DNA of 64,000 bases from Plectrocnemia conspersa (Eukaryota > Arthropoda > Insecta > Trichoptera > Polycentropodidae). Both the position numbers and the translations under genes were made by a program. Below the pieces are notes generated by a model. That model saw only the letters and a list, made by a program, of their open reading frames with translations, made no database searches and was not told the DNA's origin. Where the stretch lies: the NCBI GenBank assembly GCA_009617715.1, contig VTFK01000010.1, forward strand, positions 1,178,001 to 1,242,000, read 5' to 3'. Positions within the stretch are counted from its first letter, which is position 1. Every line of letters starts with the position of its first letter. This document shows, in pieces, positions 37,379-50,582 of the stretch.

Positions 37379-40300
37379 GTATATATATTTGGAGGCAAGC
37401 GGATAAGCTGGCGTAAACTTGCCCCGCGTTCTGACCGACGACTGAAGGACTGTGTTTACATGTTTTCAATTTATATATAAATCACACGGGTCCGAAAGCA
37501 CGCTTTGTGTGTGGACGAATACACGTATACATATGTATATGTATGTATGTATACCGAACTTGTAAAAAGTGGTCAATCGACGCTGATATTAAATTAAACA
37601 TTAAACAATAGTAAAGTTTCTTTTGCACATGCATTTTGGATATATTGATAATGTTTGAGAAGCGCTCAAGTGATTTTTTGCTATTATATCGAAACAATCA
37701 TTATTAAACAACTTTTTTTTTATATTTATATTAATATTTAAATTTAATAAAACATCTTCACTAGAAAATAATTAATTTATATAGGAAAAAAGTTCGTGTG
37801 AAAATACTTAATATTATTCATCAATAACTATTTTCTTTTTTCCTTGACATTAAGTCTCTTACCTAACTGTCTAAGTAATCATGGTAGATCATATTTTATG
37901 ATCATCACATTTTTATATTTATTTTATACATATAGGAACAAATTTAAATAAAGTAAAAATAATCTGAGATCAATTTAAATCAACAGAAGTGTTTTCTGCG
38001 TATATTTTTCTGCCAGTCTCCATTCAGTAATTGCATAAGGCTCAGGAGTTCTGGCACATTACCAACAACGCTAACTTATATATAAAAAATATAATATTTT
38101 AATTTTCAATAGTACATCTTGCCGCACATTTTGTTATGGCAACGTACGTGACGATCGGAGATTCAGTTAGGAGTCATTCAAATGGACCACATACAAAAGC
38201 CGTTTGATGCCTTTACAACTATTGTATTGACAAAAACTTAAAGCCGATGTAAAAATGGATGAAAAGCTATGCATTACAGTGTTGAAAAATCTCCAGCTGT
38301 TCAAACGCAGAAAATGACAAATCAAATTCTACCCCCAAACCGTTGCAAATGGTCTAAGCTTTGAGAGACTTTTACAAACACAAAGTAATAATTCCGCATT
38401 AACAAGGCAGACAACCTGTAGAAAATGCTACCCGGAACGACAAATGCAGTGTGGACAAATCTCAATCTGTTGCAAACTCCAACAGTCACACAACGATTCT
38501 TTTAAGAAAAATAACGGAAATAGGCAAGTCTAATTCCATCCCTAGACTGTGGTAATTGGTGCAAATGTCGAGAGAAACTAGAGCCAAACAAATTAAACCA
38601 ACTTTAAAAACCCATACATAGCGCACATCATTCACTTCCGTTTAAAATATACTTCCGTCAGAACTTTCATCAAAACTTTCCCTCAAATACTCCCGACTTG
38701 AGATACACGAGAGTTCATCCGAACTTACATCAAGCAGAGCTACACCGAGAGGAGAGCGAGATTTGACCGAAAGTGCAGCCGCTTCCCACTTCACTTCAAG
38801 TCCAGCTACCAGCTCCGAAATTTAAAGTTCATGGCTGGACAAAATATTTTTTTCAGAAATTTAATATTTATTAAAAATACAAATACACTTTTCTTCTACA
38901 TATATAAAAATAAACGCGTGATCAGCAAGTCAGCAGAAAATATTTACTTAAAAAAAATGGAAAAATTTAGGCATACTTCTTTCATTTAATTTGAAGTAAA
39001 GATTTTATTAGCATATGTATATTTTTTTTACTAAAATATGAGTTATTTATTTGGTAACAAGTTTTTTTTAAAAACATATTGTCAGTACCTTTAAATAAAG
39101 CGGGCACTAAAATAATTCAAAATGGGCAGTTAATAATTATAAATGGCCAATAACTTTGTCATAAACGCTTAGAAACTTTTTTGGTTCATAAACGTTCATT
39201 AAAGCTCCGGTTGCGACTATTACTAGCAAAAATAATTAATTGTACATACATTACATATTTGATATTTGTATTTTACTTAAGAAACAGACTTTTAAATAAT
39301 TACTAACCGTTTAATTAAATTACTGATCAAAATAAAATAAAAATTACACGCTTTTTAATATTTATATGTAATAAATTTTATTTTTATTAGGTATAAATAG
39401 TAATATATCTTTTTTAATTAATCTTTATTGTCAATTCATAAACAGATTTAAATAAAAAATCAATGTATCGAATTAAGTCGAATTAACTATTCAATTTTCG
39501 TCCAAAGGTAATAAAAAACTACGTCCAAAGAATTTCCAATATCCTGTTAATAAAAAATTACGCTCTAACTAACGTATTTTGTTTAGACTAAGTCACGCCG
39601 ATCTACGTCATGCTATAAATTTTGTGACGAAGCTGTTTCGCTCTATCAACGTACACAACGTTAATTGATCAAGAAAAATAACATTTTTGCTAGTATGAAT
39701 TTAGCCAAAAATTTTAATTTCATAATGAGTATAAATCATTAAAATTAAGATAAGCGTTCTAAAAATTCAATTTAAAAAATTAGGCCAATGTCTGAGAAAA
39801 TCTTGAAACTATACTTTTGCAAGAGTCGCTCTTTCGCCACGATTTTGATTAAACTTAAAATAATATATGCGCCTTTGTCACGAATATTACATGAGTATTA
39901 TACAAGTTTGTGGCAGTGGCTCACACGACAGCTACGCCTTTCTGCTGTTCTTAAAAAATAGTAGTGAAATCTCAATTTTATTAAAAAAAAATATTTAATA
40001 AAATCGTAAATTAGTCTTGTTTTGTATACATATAAAATATAAGTCTTGAATAAAATTTTGTATTGCACCGTACTATTATATTTAAACATTTATGTACTAA
40101 AATCAGATTTGTTATATTGTCTGTCTAACTGTCTTTCTCTCTATCAAATGACATTTTAAAAATATCTTTCTGTCATTATCTCTACTGTTTGTAATCCCAG
40201 CGAGACGAAGTAATCCATTAGAAATTTATCAGATATATATATACATATATAAAATGGAGAATGTATTTTAGCGTATATTTTGAAAAAAAAAATTGATTTT

Positions 40301-40560
40301 AATAAAATCGTCGAAATTAGTCTTGTTTTGAATATATTCAGCTTCTAAAAAAAATGATAAGTCTTGAAACAATTCATATGGAATGGTGCACATCTCTTTT
40401 AGTTGTGTGTTTATAGCATATGTATAGACATATGTGTAGATGTGTAGTACATACGTATGAGTATCAAATACATATAAAAAATGAGTAAAGGCCATCAGGT
40501 CGCATTGTATAAAAGTATTAAGTCTACTAACATATAAATTAAACCAATGTACGAATAAAA
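37258..40560. other. Gene-free region upstream of takeout-like gene B
   Basis: Contains a (TA)n microsatellite at about 37345-37390, probable promoter sequence for gene B in the first 300 bases, and a less AT-rich block at 38120-38830 that is suggestive of an old repeat but shows no coding motif. The rest is AT-rich low-complexity DNA. Confidence 0.5.
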
Positions 40561-40562
40561 TG

Positions 40563-40800
40563 CAGGTGTTAGTATCGGGTGAGGGTGTTGAATGAGGAAG
40601 TGTCCAAGTTGATACGCTGTTGGATAAGCAAGCATCACCTTGCATTGGTGATGCTTGTAGAAAGTCCTTGACGAAGTGCTTGTTAGTGCCTTTTGAAAGG
40701 CGCAAGTTTCTCTGGTCTCTGTGGGTCTGCTCATCATCATTAGTGTCTAGAAAACTGAGTCGAGTGCTGAAGCGAGCAAATGCATAGTTCTATATAGCTT
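40563..40800. repeat. Third copy of the CAGGTGTYAGTATCGGG repeat
   Basis: Begins CAGGTGTTAGTATCGGG and continues GGTGTTGAATG as in the copy at 31465; both are later followed by a TCTAGAAAA stretch. It contains a 10-base inverted pair, AAGCATCACC (40629-40638) and GGTGATGCTT (40646-40655). Open frames across it carry no known domain. Confidence 0.6.
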
Positions 40801-42373
40801 GAAAGAATAAGAGAAAATGTTTATTTAGACCAGTGGCTGTGCTGTTAAGCATCCCTATACGTACACCAACCTTAATGAAGCAAGAATATATATATTTAAA
40901 CACTACTGGGTGGCGTTTTATAAGTGAAACCATTGCGGTTGCTTCCCGATGATGGCAAAGGTATAATTAAAAAACATTTAGCTCAATATCTGGAACCATT
41001 CAAACGCATACTCCTGTTGTTAAAACTGATATTTAACGAGATGTTTATTGTTTTCTCCGATACACGAGATATTAAAATACTTTTATGGTATTTTCTAGTG
41101 TGAAAATAACAATGTAATTAAAAAAAAATTATAAACACAAAATTCAGTACAGATTGACAATAAAAAAAGCAATCTCGTACGGTCTCTACACCTTAACATT
41201 TTTATAAAAAGTATAATGAAAAATATTTTAAATATTTGCGCTGCTCGGCCTTCGCGCCTACAAGTAAATATCGATGAAAAAATGTTTTGTTGTATTCAAA
41301 TTAAATTAAATTTGAAGTTCATGAGTCTGAAAAGGTTACTAAACTGTGTATGAGTGAGCCGATGCTTAATAAAATTCCCGAGCATTCTGCCTGCGTTCGT
41401 ATGTCGTTTTATTTTTAATCGACTAAATTTTTAGCTCCTGAGTCATTTATCTTAGTAGTAATGAAATTTTAGTGGAGATCACTGGCCTACCAATACCATA
41501 AAAAATTACATCAAAATCGGTTAAGCCGATCTCGAGTTTTGAGTTAAAATGAAGACATTTATATAATTTGAATTTGCCTTTTACATTCCAAATGCAGATT
41601 TTAAAAAAGGTACAGACAGGGTGCTATAAGGACAATAAACAAGGCGGCCTTGCAGGTTGAACTTATCACGGTCGCACACGTATAACCCTTTCCACTCGGG
41701 TTAATTATATTTAAGATTTTTAATAATTATTAAAAAAAGTTTTAGTAATAGGTACGTGGTCTTTCGGATCACTTCAGGGTTATCGATTTTAAGAACAAAA
41801 TAAATTAGATATGCTCAATCTTATACCAACTTTGAGCCCTTGATTTTTAAAATGGACAAACCGGTAAGCGTTGAGGAGAGAAGAATCTATCGATATAGTA
41901 AGTAGGAATCGAAAACCCCGGCATGAGCCATCTACTTTTTACGACAAGCAAATTTTCGACTTTATATTATGATCATGGTTGATCATGTCTCAATCAGGTT
42001 TTTCTCGTTTGCATGATTGCCATGTTATAGTTGTATAAAATATATTATATTTAGTCCAGTAAATTACAATTATCACTTTGCTCAAATACTACTTATGATG
42101 GTGATAAATATATTTAAGTATAATAAACGTTTTGCTAAAAAAAATAGAAAAAAGTACATTATAAGAGGCATTTAAAAAAATATTCAATAAATTTATTTTA
42201 CATATATTAATATGTAAATAATTTTTTGTGCGTTGATGTTGTACCTATAATTATAATGTAATTTTTCAAAGTGAGAAATGTAATCCAGGATTTTCGTGAA
42301 TAATAATGTCTAAGAATCCCGGATTTGATAGAAACAATATTTTAATAATTTTAACAACAAAAACATATGCATA

Positions 42374-42435
42374 TGGCCGTGATAGCGCATTAGTAGAAGT
42401 TTGGACTTGTAACCCGTTTGATTCTCTACGTCGTT
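42374..42435 (+). repeat. Degenerate tRNA-Thr-like sequence (possible SINE head)
   Basis: Reads GGCCGTGATAGCGCATTAGT (box A-like), an anticodon-loop-like ACTTGTAACC with TGT in the anticodon position, and GTTTGATTC (box B-like). Stem pairing is incomplete and the acceptor end does not close, so it is a tRNA-derived pseudogene or SINE head rather than a functional tRNA. Confidence 0.4.
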
Positions 42436-42652
42436 TGCTAATTAAAATAATATTAAAAAATAATTTATAATTAATAAAAACAGTTCGCTAAACATTGCTA
42501 ATTTGTTTCAAATATAGTTTTGACCTTCGTGTCAGGGGTGTTTATTTTTTTGTTCTCATTTAATCGTAGTGTTACAATATAAATAATAAAAGATCGTCAT
42601 GTACAGTTTTTATATGTTAGTTTTTCGATGTGTCTGTAGTCTTCAGGCGTTA

Positions 42653-42674
42653 GTGTGGTTCGTACGAACCACAC
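42653..42674. repeat. Perfect 22-bp palindrome
   Basis: GTGTGGTTCGTACGAACCACAC is its own reverse complement, centred on CGTACG; TTA on the left and TAA after a small offset on the right extend the symmetry imperfectly. Confidence 0.9.
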
Positions 42675-42849
42675 ACTAATGTGTCCAAATTGGAGATTTA
42701 AGTATGAATATCGATAGAAGTGTCAGGGAAAATGATCGTTGGTTGTCCACATTCCCGTATGACCCCTTTCAAAAGAAATTTTGATTTCCACACCTTTCGG
42801 TGGAACGGGCAAAATAATGGTAGTTGGGTAGTTTTATTTTAATAGACTA

Positions 42850-42930
42850 CCATTAGCCGCCAGAGATTACGAACGGTTGTTTGGATAGAATCATCTCGAA
42901 TGCACGTGAAATTCTTTCCCAAAGCTTGCA
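42850..42930. repeat. Dispersed repeat, copy 1 of 2
   Basis: GCCGCCAGAGATTACGAACG followed by GTTTGG...CTCGAATGCACG resembles 44985-45060 (GGCCACTAGAGCAGATTAGA, ACGGCCGTTTCGAGG, CGAATGCACG). The family is not identified. Confidence 0.5.
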
Positions 42931-44984
42931 TACCAATCACAATCAAGCGGCGATCATCCAGCCAATCGCCGCACTAGCTTCTTAGAAAAACGAAATAAGT
43001 ATACGCCTTTAGAAAGCGACATTTCTTTAATTGACATCTCCGAAATCGAAGAATTGTGTAACGGAAGAAGATTGAAGAATTGTGTTGGTTCTAGTCGTAA
43101 CGAGAGCCTTTGTGTAATCGCACTATTGTTAAATAATCACTTTTGGTCATAGTAATTACACGAGTTTCAAGAAAGAGTTAGCTCTATGTGGTCCCCACAA
43201 TTAAAATATAATCGAGGCAACCGCATATTTTTTTGAAATAAAATAGCTACAATAAGATAAAAATATGCTTGGGCAAAAGCTTACTTTAACTACGTTCTTA
43301 AATCGTTCTGAGCCAAAATTGCAATCCCGTAAAAAATATACTATGCTAACTATATTTATAAATTAAGTAATTTTTTTGCTGTAAAACATTCATGCACGTA
43401 AACAATGTTTCAATATGCAATAAAATACATAATATTACATTATACCAAAAGTAAATTAAAACGATATTTATTACAATTAATAAGCAGTCGGTTTTTCTAT
43501 TTAATATTATATTATATAAAATTAATTTTAACACTCACATTTATATTTTGTTATTATTGCGATATGCGCTATTTAAAAGTTATTGTTTAGTTGTAAGCAT
43601 CCGGTATTTCCGCACGTGACAAGTGCATGTGTATCAAACATTTAAAAAGCAAAAACCAACTCCATTGTTCATGAAAAAAACAAACAATTCTAAAGTTTAC
43701 GGTATTATGTTTACCAATATCAGGATTTAAAAAGTCCAGGATCCCAAAATGGGACCCACTAGCCCTGATACATATATTGTCTAAGAAATTTTTAGTTTTT
43801 GTATTTTAAAAAATAATGACAATGAGAGGTAATCTCGATTATTTGTGACGAGGTTTCAGTGACTATGTCAGTGAGAGCTAAACATTAGATATAACAATAA
43901 TGCCTGTTTGCCCCATTTTTTTATATTTCTTTATATTGTAAAACGTTTAGACGTGACTAAATGTAATTGAGAAACGCTGATATAGAAGAGTATTTTTTTA
44001 CAAAAATTTAATATCTGTGAATACATAATTTAAGGAAAAAAATATTATTCTCAGATTTTTTATATAACTTTTTTACAATTAAGTACATTTTTATAAGAAA
44101 GAGGAAGAAGACTTAGAAAATTTCAATTTGCTATGAAATTCAGCATAACCTCATAAAATCAGAAAAAAGTTAATTGCTTTATATACAATATCTTAGTTTT
44201 TAATCATTGAGATATAAAGCATTTAAGATATCAATATAAATTTAATAATTATTTAAATAATAATCATATATTTAGAAACAATCATTTTTATTATTACGAC
44301 TGTAGAAGGTTAAAACTGACACCTGGGAGAAAAATATCAATCGCGGCTTTATTGACTACACCGCGGAGCAAGGACTTTTTGCAGTTAATAACCATTCTCA
44401 GAAGCTTTTTAAGTCCCCCTATATTGTCTGCATTTTTTAGCTTTTGAGTAGTGTGTAAATCTTGTTGTCCAAACTATGGTCCGCGATCAAAAAATATTTT
44501 AATCTCAACTAAAAATTATTTGATCATAATTTTCCAATATTGTGGATTCTTTAAAGGTCTGTGATGTTAAAAAATTATTTAATATCTCATTCATTGAATA
44601 TAAACATATTTTTACAATGTGAATCGCGTTGACTATTAAAAGAAAACGTTTTAAAATTATGAACTAAATTATTATAAAAAAAAATTTCACCGCACCACTA
44701 TATATAATAATAGTTTTTGAGAATAAAATATATAGAATATTAATAATGCATTTAGATGCTTAAGGGTAGTAAAACTTTAAAAGGAGTAAAAAAATGGATT
44801 TAATAAACGATAAAACAAATCATTTAAATTAAACTTAAGCAATCTGAGATGTCTAAAAAATATCAATAGGTATGAGTCTTACAATTGTGCTAAAAATTAT
44901 TGTATATTTTAATAACTAATAATAATATTTTCGGTAGGAATACCTATTACAAAAAGTCGAGTGTTTTTTTTTTAAATTAACTGT

Positions 44985-45060
44985 TGTTGGCCACTAGAGC
45001 AGATTAGAAACGGCCGTTTCGAGGACAAACCCGAATGCACGCATTATATTTTCTCAAGGT
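44985..45060. repeat. Dispersed repeat, copy 2 of 2
   Basis: Partner of 42850-42930, same orientation; best match is AACGGnnGTTT with CGAATGCACG about 15-20 bases later. Confidence 0.5.
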
Positions 45061-46439
45061 GACGGATATTTCAATCCTTTCTGATTTATGTTGGGTACTA
45101 TGCAACTTAAGCTGGTATAATGTTTCCCACAATGGTGTCCCATTTTTACACAAAACAAATTTTAAAAGGTTCAAAAGTCAAACTGTTTTTTTATTATAAT
45201 ATGATGGCATAATTTAATTCCAAGTGTGAATAGATGATTGGTTCAATTGATGAACTCTACAAAAATTCGAAATGACGTAATAATAGGTACATAAATATTT
45301 GTTAATCAGGTCTATCTATTTCCTGTTTTTAATCTAATGCTTTAAATATGGTATTACTTGTATACAATATAATAATATTATGAGGAGGGTACAAGCTGCG
45401 CCATTTTTTATTATTTTTATTATTAGTAAAAAATATTATTCTGAGATATGAAAAAGTTTGGAGCACGCTGGTGTAAAAGATTGATATTTATTTGTCTTTC
45501 AATATTTTCTTCTACGCCCATTGCATCGGTCAACATCCGAAAAACATCCCATTACTCTAAAGCCTAAAAACATTTAACCTTGAATATCTGCAAGGTTCTC
45601 AAAAACACACTTGTATTATTATTTTTTATATGCAATCATACGTCATTTAACGATAATTTATTATTTGATTATTTTTTGTATTTTATTTTCGCCAATGATA
45701 AATAATAAAAAAAAAAAATTAACATCCAACTCCTCTCGCATTTTTATACTAGCGATTGAACTATAATCAATTTGTCTGATCGCATTCAAGTGTCAAATGT
45801 GTCAGTTTTCATCATGGATCAATTGTGTTTATTTGTCTAATTTGTGTTTTTCTCGAATACCAAGTTTTTGGCGAGTCACGTTATGCACGACGAAAACATT
45901 TCAAGTGTAGAATATTATTTATTAAAAATATTCAACTTTTTATGTTGTTGTAGCTAATTGCATATTAATATCGTTCTTGTGGAAAAAACTCCAAACTCGT
46001 CATCGGTATAAAAATTGTGTATCCAAACAGAAATTATGTATTAAAAAATAAATCTCTATCGATTTGACTATCGCCATACTTTTTTTTATTAAGAATATTA
46101 TAATCTTTTTATTAATGTCTTATAAAATGACGGTAGGATTTGCATGGTATTAAATATAAAATACAACATTAGTGTGTAAAATATATTCATATACATTAGA
46201 AAATTTTATGAAATATAAATTTATTACAAAAATAAATATTATATTCATATAAATAAGCTCTTAAACCGAGTTTGAACAAATTAAATATGGCGAGTTTATG
46301 GTGGTATGGGAATTATTATAAACAGAAGATTCATATTGTATGGAAATTTAAACCATGTATATAAAATTAACCATAAAACACCCAATGTTTATAAACAGAT
46401 TTGAAGCGATATTTCTTTATGATAAGAAAAAATGGGCTT

Positions 46440-47000
46440 CTTTGTTAATATGGGACAACGCCGTGGGAAATCTCTTAACGGCTTAAGTCACAAGGTACGC
46501 GCCAAAAATCGAAAAGGATTAAAATATCCATCGCTGTGATAGCTCGTGCATTCAGGTTTTTCTTCAAAACGATCGTTCGTAATTTGTTTATCGGGCAACA
46601 GCAATTTGTGTAAAATAAAACCAGCAATCTTTCTGTCGTCTCACCGAGCAAAAGACGGAAAACAAAATTTACCTTAGAGGAGGCCATAGATATAAAAACT
46701 GGAACGCGGATAACCAAGAATCGCTTATTCTCATCACTTCCGCTAAAACATTTTGACTGAGAACTTCCTCTCAGAGATTTATCCTGACACTACTGGCATT
46801 CACACTTCCTCTAAACTTGGTCTGCAACCAAGATGAGGCTGACTCGACTTTAAACCATCGAATATCGCTGAAGCGACCGCTTCTCTCTTCGCATTTATTG
46901 ATCCAGCTCGACGTATGGAATCCAGACCAAGTCCATTTTGGATATGTCTGCAGCCTACGGACGCACCCACAAACAACACCTATCAAATGTTGCACAACAT
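46440..47000. other. GC-richer island, function unknown
   Basis: This block stands out from the AT-rich surroundings and has frames of 62-80 codons on both strands, none with a known motif. It could be the promoter or untranslated first exon of a distant gene, a long non-coding RNA exon, or an old repeat. I cannot decide between these. Confidence 0.3.
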
Positions 47001-48402
47001 ATTAAATTAAATAACAACAAACTTTGAGTTTATAAAATAAAAACACTTGACTCGAAGGCACGGACACGTTCATTGTTAAAACGTTTACAAAATACTATTT
47101 TCGTAAATGGAACATATTTTGTTTAAAATTTCATAAACTGTTAAGTTTTTATTGAAATAATATTTATTATAAATTCATCGTTTTTTTCGAAAAATACTAA
47201 TTTACGACTTGAATATCACTAATGTTAATGTTTCTTGTTATATAGGTAATATTTTATTACAACCCTAAAAAAACTTTACCTAAAAGGTTGGTTATCACTG
47301 ATATATCAAGCAGTTTATTTTTTGCCTCTAGCCCTCTATCATTATTTTCTTCAGAAAATATTTAATTGCTCATTAATTTAATTGTTTTATTTAATTTTTG
47401 CGGCCAACGTTATGGCAAAGTAATCTTTTTACATTCATCGCCTTTGAGTGATGTGAACCTAAAGATTATACTATGAATAATTTGAATAACAATTTTATCT
47501 TGCTTAATATATTCACAACTCTTGTAAATAATAATGAAGAAAATATATACAAATTTGGAACGTAATCAAATTAACATACAGGACGTTTGGTGATTTAGTG
47601 CACATTACGTGATGAATTAAGTTACTTTTTGACCCTGACAGACATTTACAATGTCACTGGGACAATTCCTGATAGTTTTCTTATTAATATCACTCTTCCG
47701 TTATTTTTAATGAACTAAACGAACTCGAAAGTTTGTCGAACTCGATTAAGACAAGTATGTTAATTATAATTTATAATACTTAACAGTGGCATAATGTCCA
47801 TCAGACTACGAAAAAAAATATATGTACTTAATGTGTAAAAAGTTATTGCGCATTGGTATACAAATTCGAAGACTTGAATAAAACATTGAAACATTATGAA
47901 GGATTATAACTGCTAAGAAAAGTAATATACAGGCTGGACTTACTATTTTTTTTAATTTTAATATTTTATAAAAATCAGTTACAAAATGTGTCTCAAAAAG
48001 TAAAATAATTTTCATGTTAGGTGATGAATTTGTTTTAAACACCGTATAATAATTACACATATAAAAACAATACAAAACAAATGCTTATCAATTAATATGC
48101 TTTAAAATAATATTTTTATCTCCATTTTTGAATAACATCGATAGTTTAACATTACAATTGTGCTACGACATTCAAAACAAATATTGATAGAGAGGACTTG
48201 AATTGTGTGAAGTTTATTTAAATTTTTTAATGGCGTTAACGGTTCATAAATAATCAGGTTGTACGTTTTTTGTATATGCCTTATACGTTTAATACACATA
48301 AAGATCAAAAGCAACTGTGGGGCCCCGATTTATTTGACAACAAACTAGGCGGAACTCAGGAAACAATGACGTGACGGCGGCGAGAGCAACATTTATTCTT
48401 TG

Positions 48403-49487
48403 CAAGGACGTCTTTTTTTTTCAGCAAAAATTGGCCAGTCAATGGTCATTTCTTTAATATTTTAATTTCATAAAATGACATACGCCACCTGCCTCTCTGA
48501 TTAGAATTCTCGTCAAAAGCAATAAAAAAATTATAACAAAATTACGACTCACAATAAGTGAGAATCGAATTAAGCATATCTAAACCAAATTTTGACCGAT
48601 AGAAGAGCGCAAAAAACAAGTATCTCTTCTCAGAAGTCAAAAATCCATGTCAAAAGCAATAAAATCGTGTCGTCACCGTTGCAATGGGAACGCTCGTTAT
48701 CGCGTTCAAGTGCAGACAAACTTTCTAGCAAGATGCAATGTCTGTACCTCTTCTTCCATTTATTTTCCACTTAGAGTTAATTTGGCTTAGTTTATATTTT
48801 GGACTTGACCTAATAAAACATTAATTTGTTTTATAACTCTCATTAAGTCTAGTTGGTTTTTTTAATGCGTATAGATTAGGTTTGGGTTTGAACAGCAAAT
48901 ACGTTTCGCAGCTGTCAAATTGAGTTTAATAATCATTTTAGAGGAGCATATAATTTCACTAGTACATATCAGTTAAATTATATTATCGCTAGTAGAAATA
49001 TATGTATAGTGATGAAAATGTATTTGGACTTCACTAGTGAAAATATATTTACACCGAAAAATTACATCGCATTTAACTAAATTATGATAAGTATGTAAAT
49101 GTATATATTATTACGTATGGAAAAGTTGAAATCATATAGTTTTATTAGAACCTGCCAGATAAATGATATTTTCACTGGTACAAGTATATATCTACAGATG
49201 AAAATGTATTCCAATATGATTTCACTGAAATGCCATATTTAAAAAAAAAATTTTCGGGATAAATTCGAGGCTGGGCTGTTTATTTGAGGGATAACTCAAG
49301 AATTTCAGATTTAGAATCAGGGACAAATTCGGATTTTCCAAGGGGGGGGGGGTCAGTGGTCGTTTTATTATTATTTAGAATTTATTAAAATTCATAGTAT
49401 ATCATTAAATGACATGCGTTTTTTCTGGGTAAATTAAAGGGGGGGGGTAAATACCCCCCACCTGCTCCCCTCTAAATGACATTCCTG
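48403..49487 (+). mobile_element. hAT-type MITE, copy 2, with 8-bp target duplication
   Basis: A 1085-base element starting CAAGGACGTC and ending GACATTCCTG, flanked by an exact duplication ATTCTTTG (48395-48402 and 49488-49495). The right 600 bases align with copy 1: ACTAGTGAAAATATA motifs, the GAGGGATAACTCAAGAATTT block, AGAATCAGGGACA, poly-G, and CACCTGCTCCCC near the end. The first 100 bases repeat, in direct orientation, a piece of the right end (CAATGGTCATTT...TAAAATGACATACG against CAGTGGTCGTTTT...TAAATGACATGCG), so the element is internally duplicated. It encodes no transposase. Confidence 0.8.
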
Positions 49488-49495
49488 ATTCTTTG

Positions 49496-50582
49496 ATCTA
49501 TCCCGATGAGAAAACGATAGATAGCAGAGCCTCGTCTTTCAATAAACTTCTATTGTGTTTAATTGCCATCCGTCACCATACGCCTGCTGAATAATATTAT
49601 GAATTTACTTGCTCTTAAAATACTTGAGTTTTCGAAATAACGATTTCAGTTGTATTTTTGTTTGGCAATGTACCTTTGTATGACGGTCGCACTTTACTGG
49701 GCAATTATGTATAAACCTCATTGTATTTGTAGCATCAATTACACGAGTTCAATAGCTTCACAACCATCCACGTTTCATTACATAGTTTTTAGTGGGTCCA
49801 AATTCCCCAGTAGCATGATGGGACTACCAACCTTGAGTGTTAGCTTATGTTCAAATTCAATGCCCTTAACAACCAACCATGTTTCATTGTGAGATTTTGT
49901 GGATCTAAATTCCTCAGTAGCATAATAAGACTACCAACCCTTAGTGTTTGTGATAAGACTATCCACTAGTGTTCAAGGAATCTAACAACTTAACTAGATA
50001 CATAATAACAACTTTGTCTATTCTATTGTAAATTGCTTGACGCGCACGGTTATGCCTCTCCTACCACCACCGTGACTTGTGAGTAATAAATTCAGAAGCA
50101 AAGGTGGTTATTTGCCACTTTGACCTATATTTGTATAAGTATTAGTCTGTATATTTGTTATGGAGCTTTAAAAGTCAAGGTTAAAGTTTAGATGAGATGC
50201 AAAACAGGATATTTTTTTGCCTTTCTTGAGGTGCAAAACTAGTTATCTTTTTGCTAGTTCGTCACTGTTGTTGTTGATATAAAATACTTTTGTATTATTT
50301 AAAATAAATTACTTGTTAGGTTTTTTTCGTATATTTCACTTAAAACAGTTATTATATACAATAAATTAAAATATTATATTATGGAATACTTATATAAAGC
50401 TTGATAATGAAGAGCGTAATAGCTTAACTATATGAATTATGCGTACAACAGCTGGTGTAACCAAAAGTCATCTTGAATATCCCAAAGTTGTAATACATTG
50501 TTTTTCAATATCTTCACAAAACTCCACATTTAATTTGTTTAAATACAAGTGCAGAGAACTCACTCTTCCAATTGAAATATTT
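49496..50582. other. Gene-free stretch with short direct repeats
   Basis: 49790-49960 contains two diverged copies, about 110 bases apart, of GTGGGTCCAAATTCCCCAGT then AGCATGATGGGACTACCAAC (second copy GTGGATCTAAATTCCTCAGT, AGCATAATAAGACTACCAAC). A short match to the LTR family (ATTGCCATCCGTCACC, 49561) also occurs. No gene is seen. Confidence 0.55.

Larger units (their letters stand above)
40801..48402. other. Gene-free repeat-bearing region
   Basis: No gene is recognised in these 7.6 kb. Identified pieces, listed separately, are a tRNA-like sequence at 42374, a 22-bp palindrome at 42653, a repeat pair at 42850 and 44985, and a GC-richer island at 46440-47000. 43035-43085 holds a short direct repeat of GAAGAATTGTGT. 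The rest is AT-rich without clear structure. Confidence 0.5.

Noticed and set aside
37340..37395. Possible regulatory AT palindrome
   Set aside because: It is a plain TA microsatellite.
40268..40740. 81- and 145-codon minus-strand frames
   Set aside because: They cross a dispersed repeat and overlap each other in two phases without conserved motifs.
46475..47005. Possible small proteins in the 46.4-47.0 kb island
   Set aside because: Both strands give similar-length frames and none shows a signal peptide, domain or splice context that I can defend.
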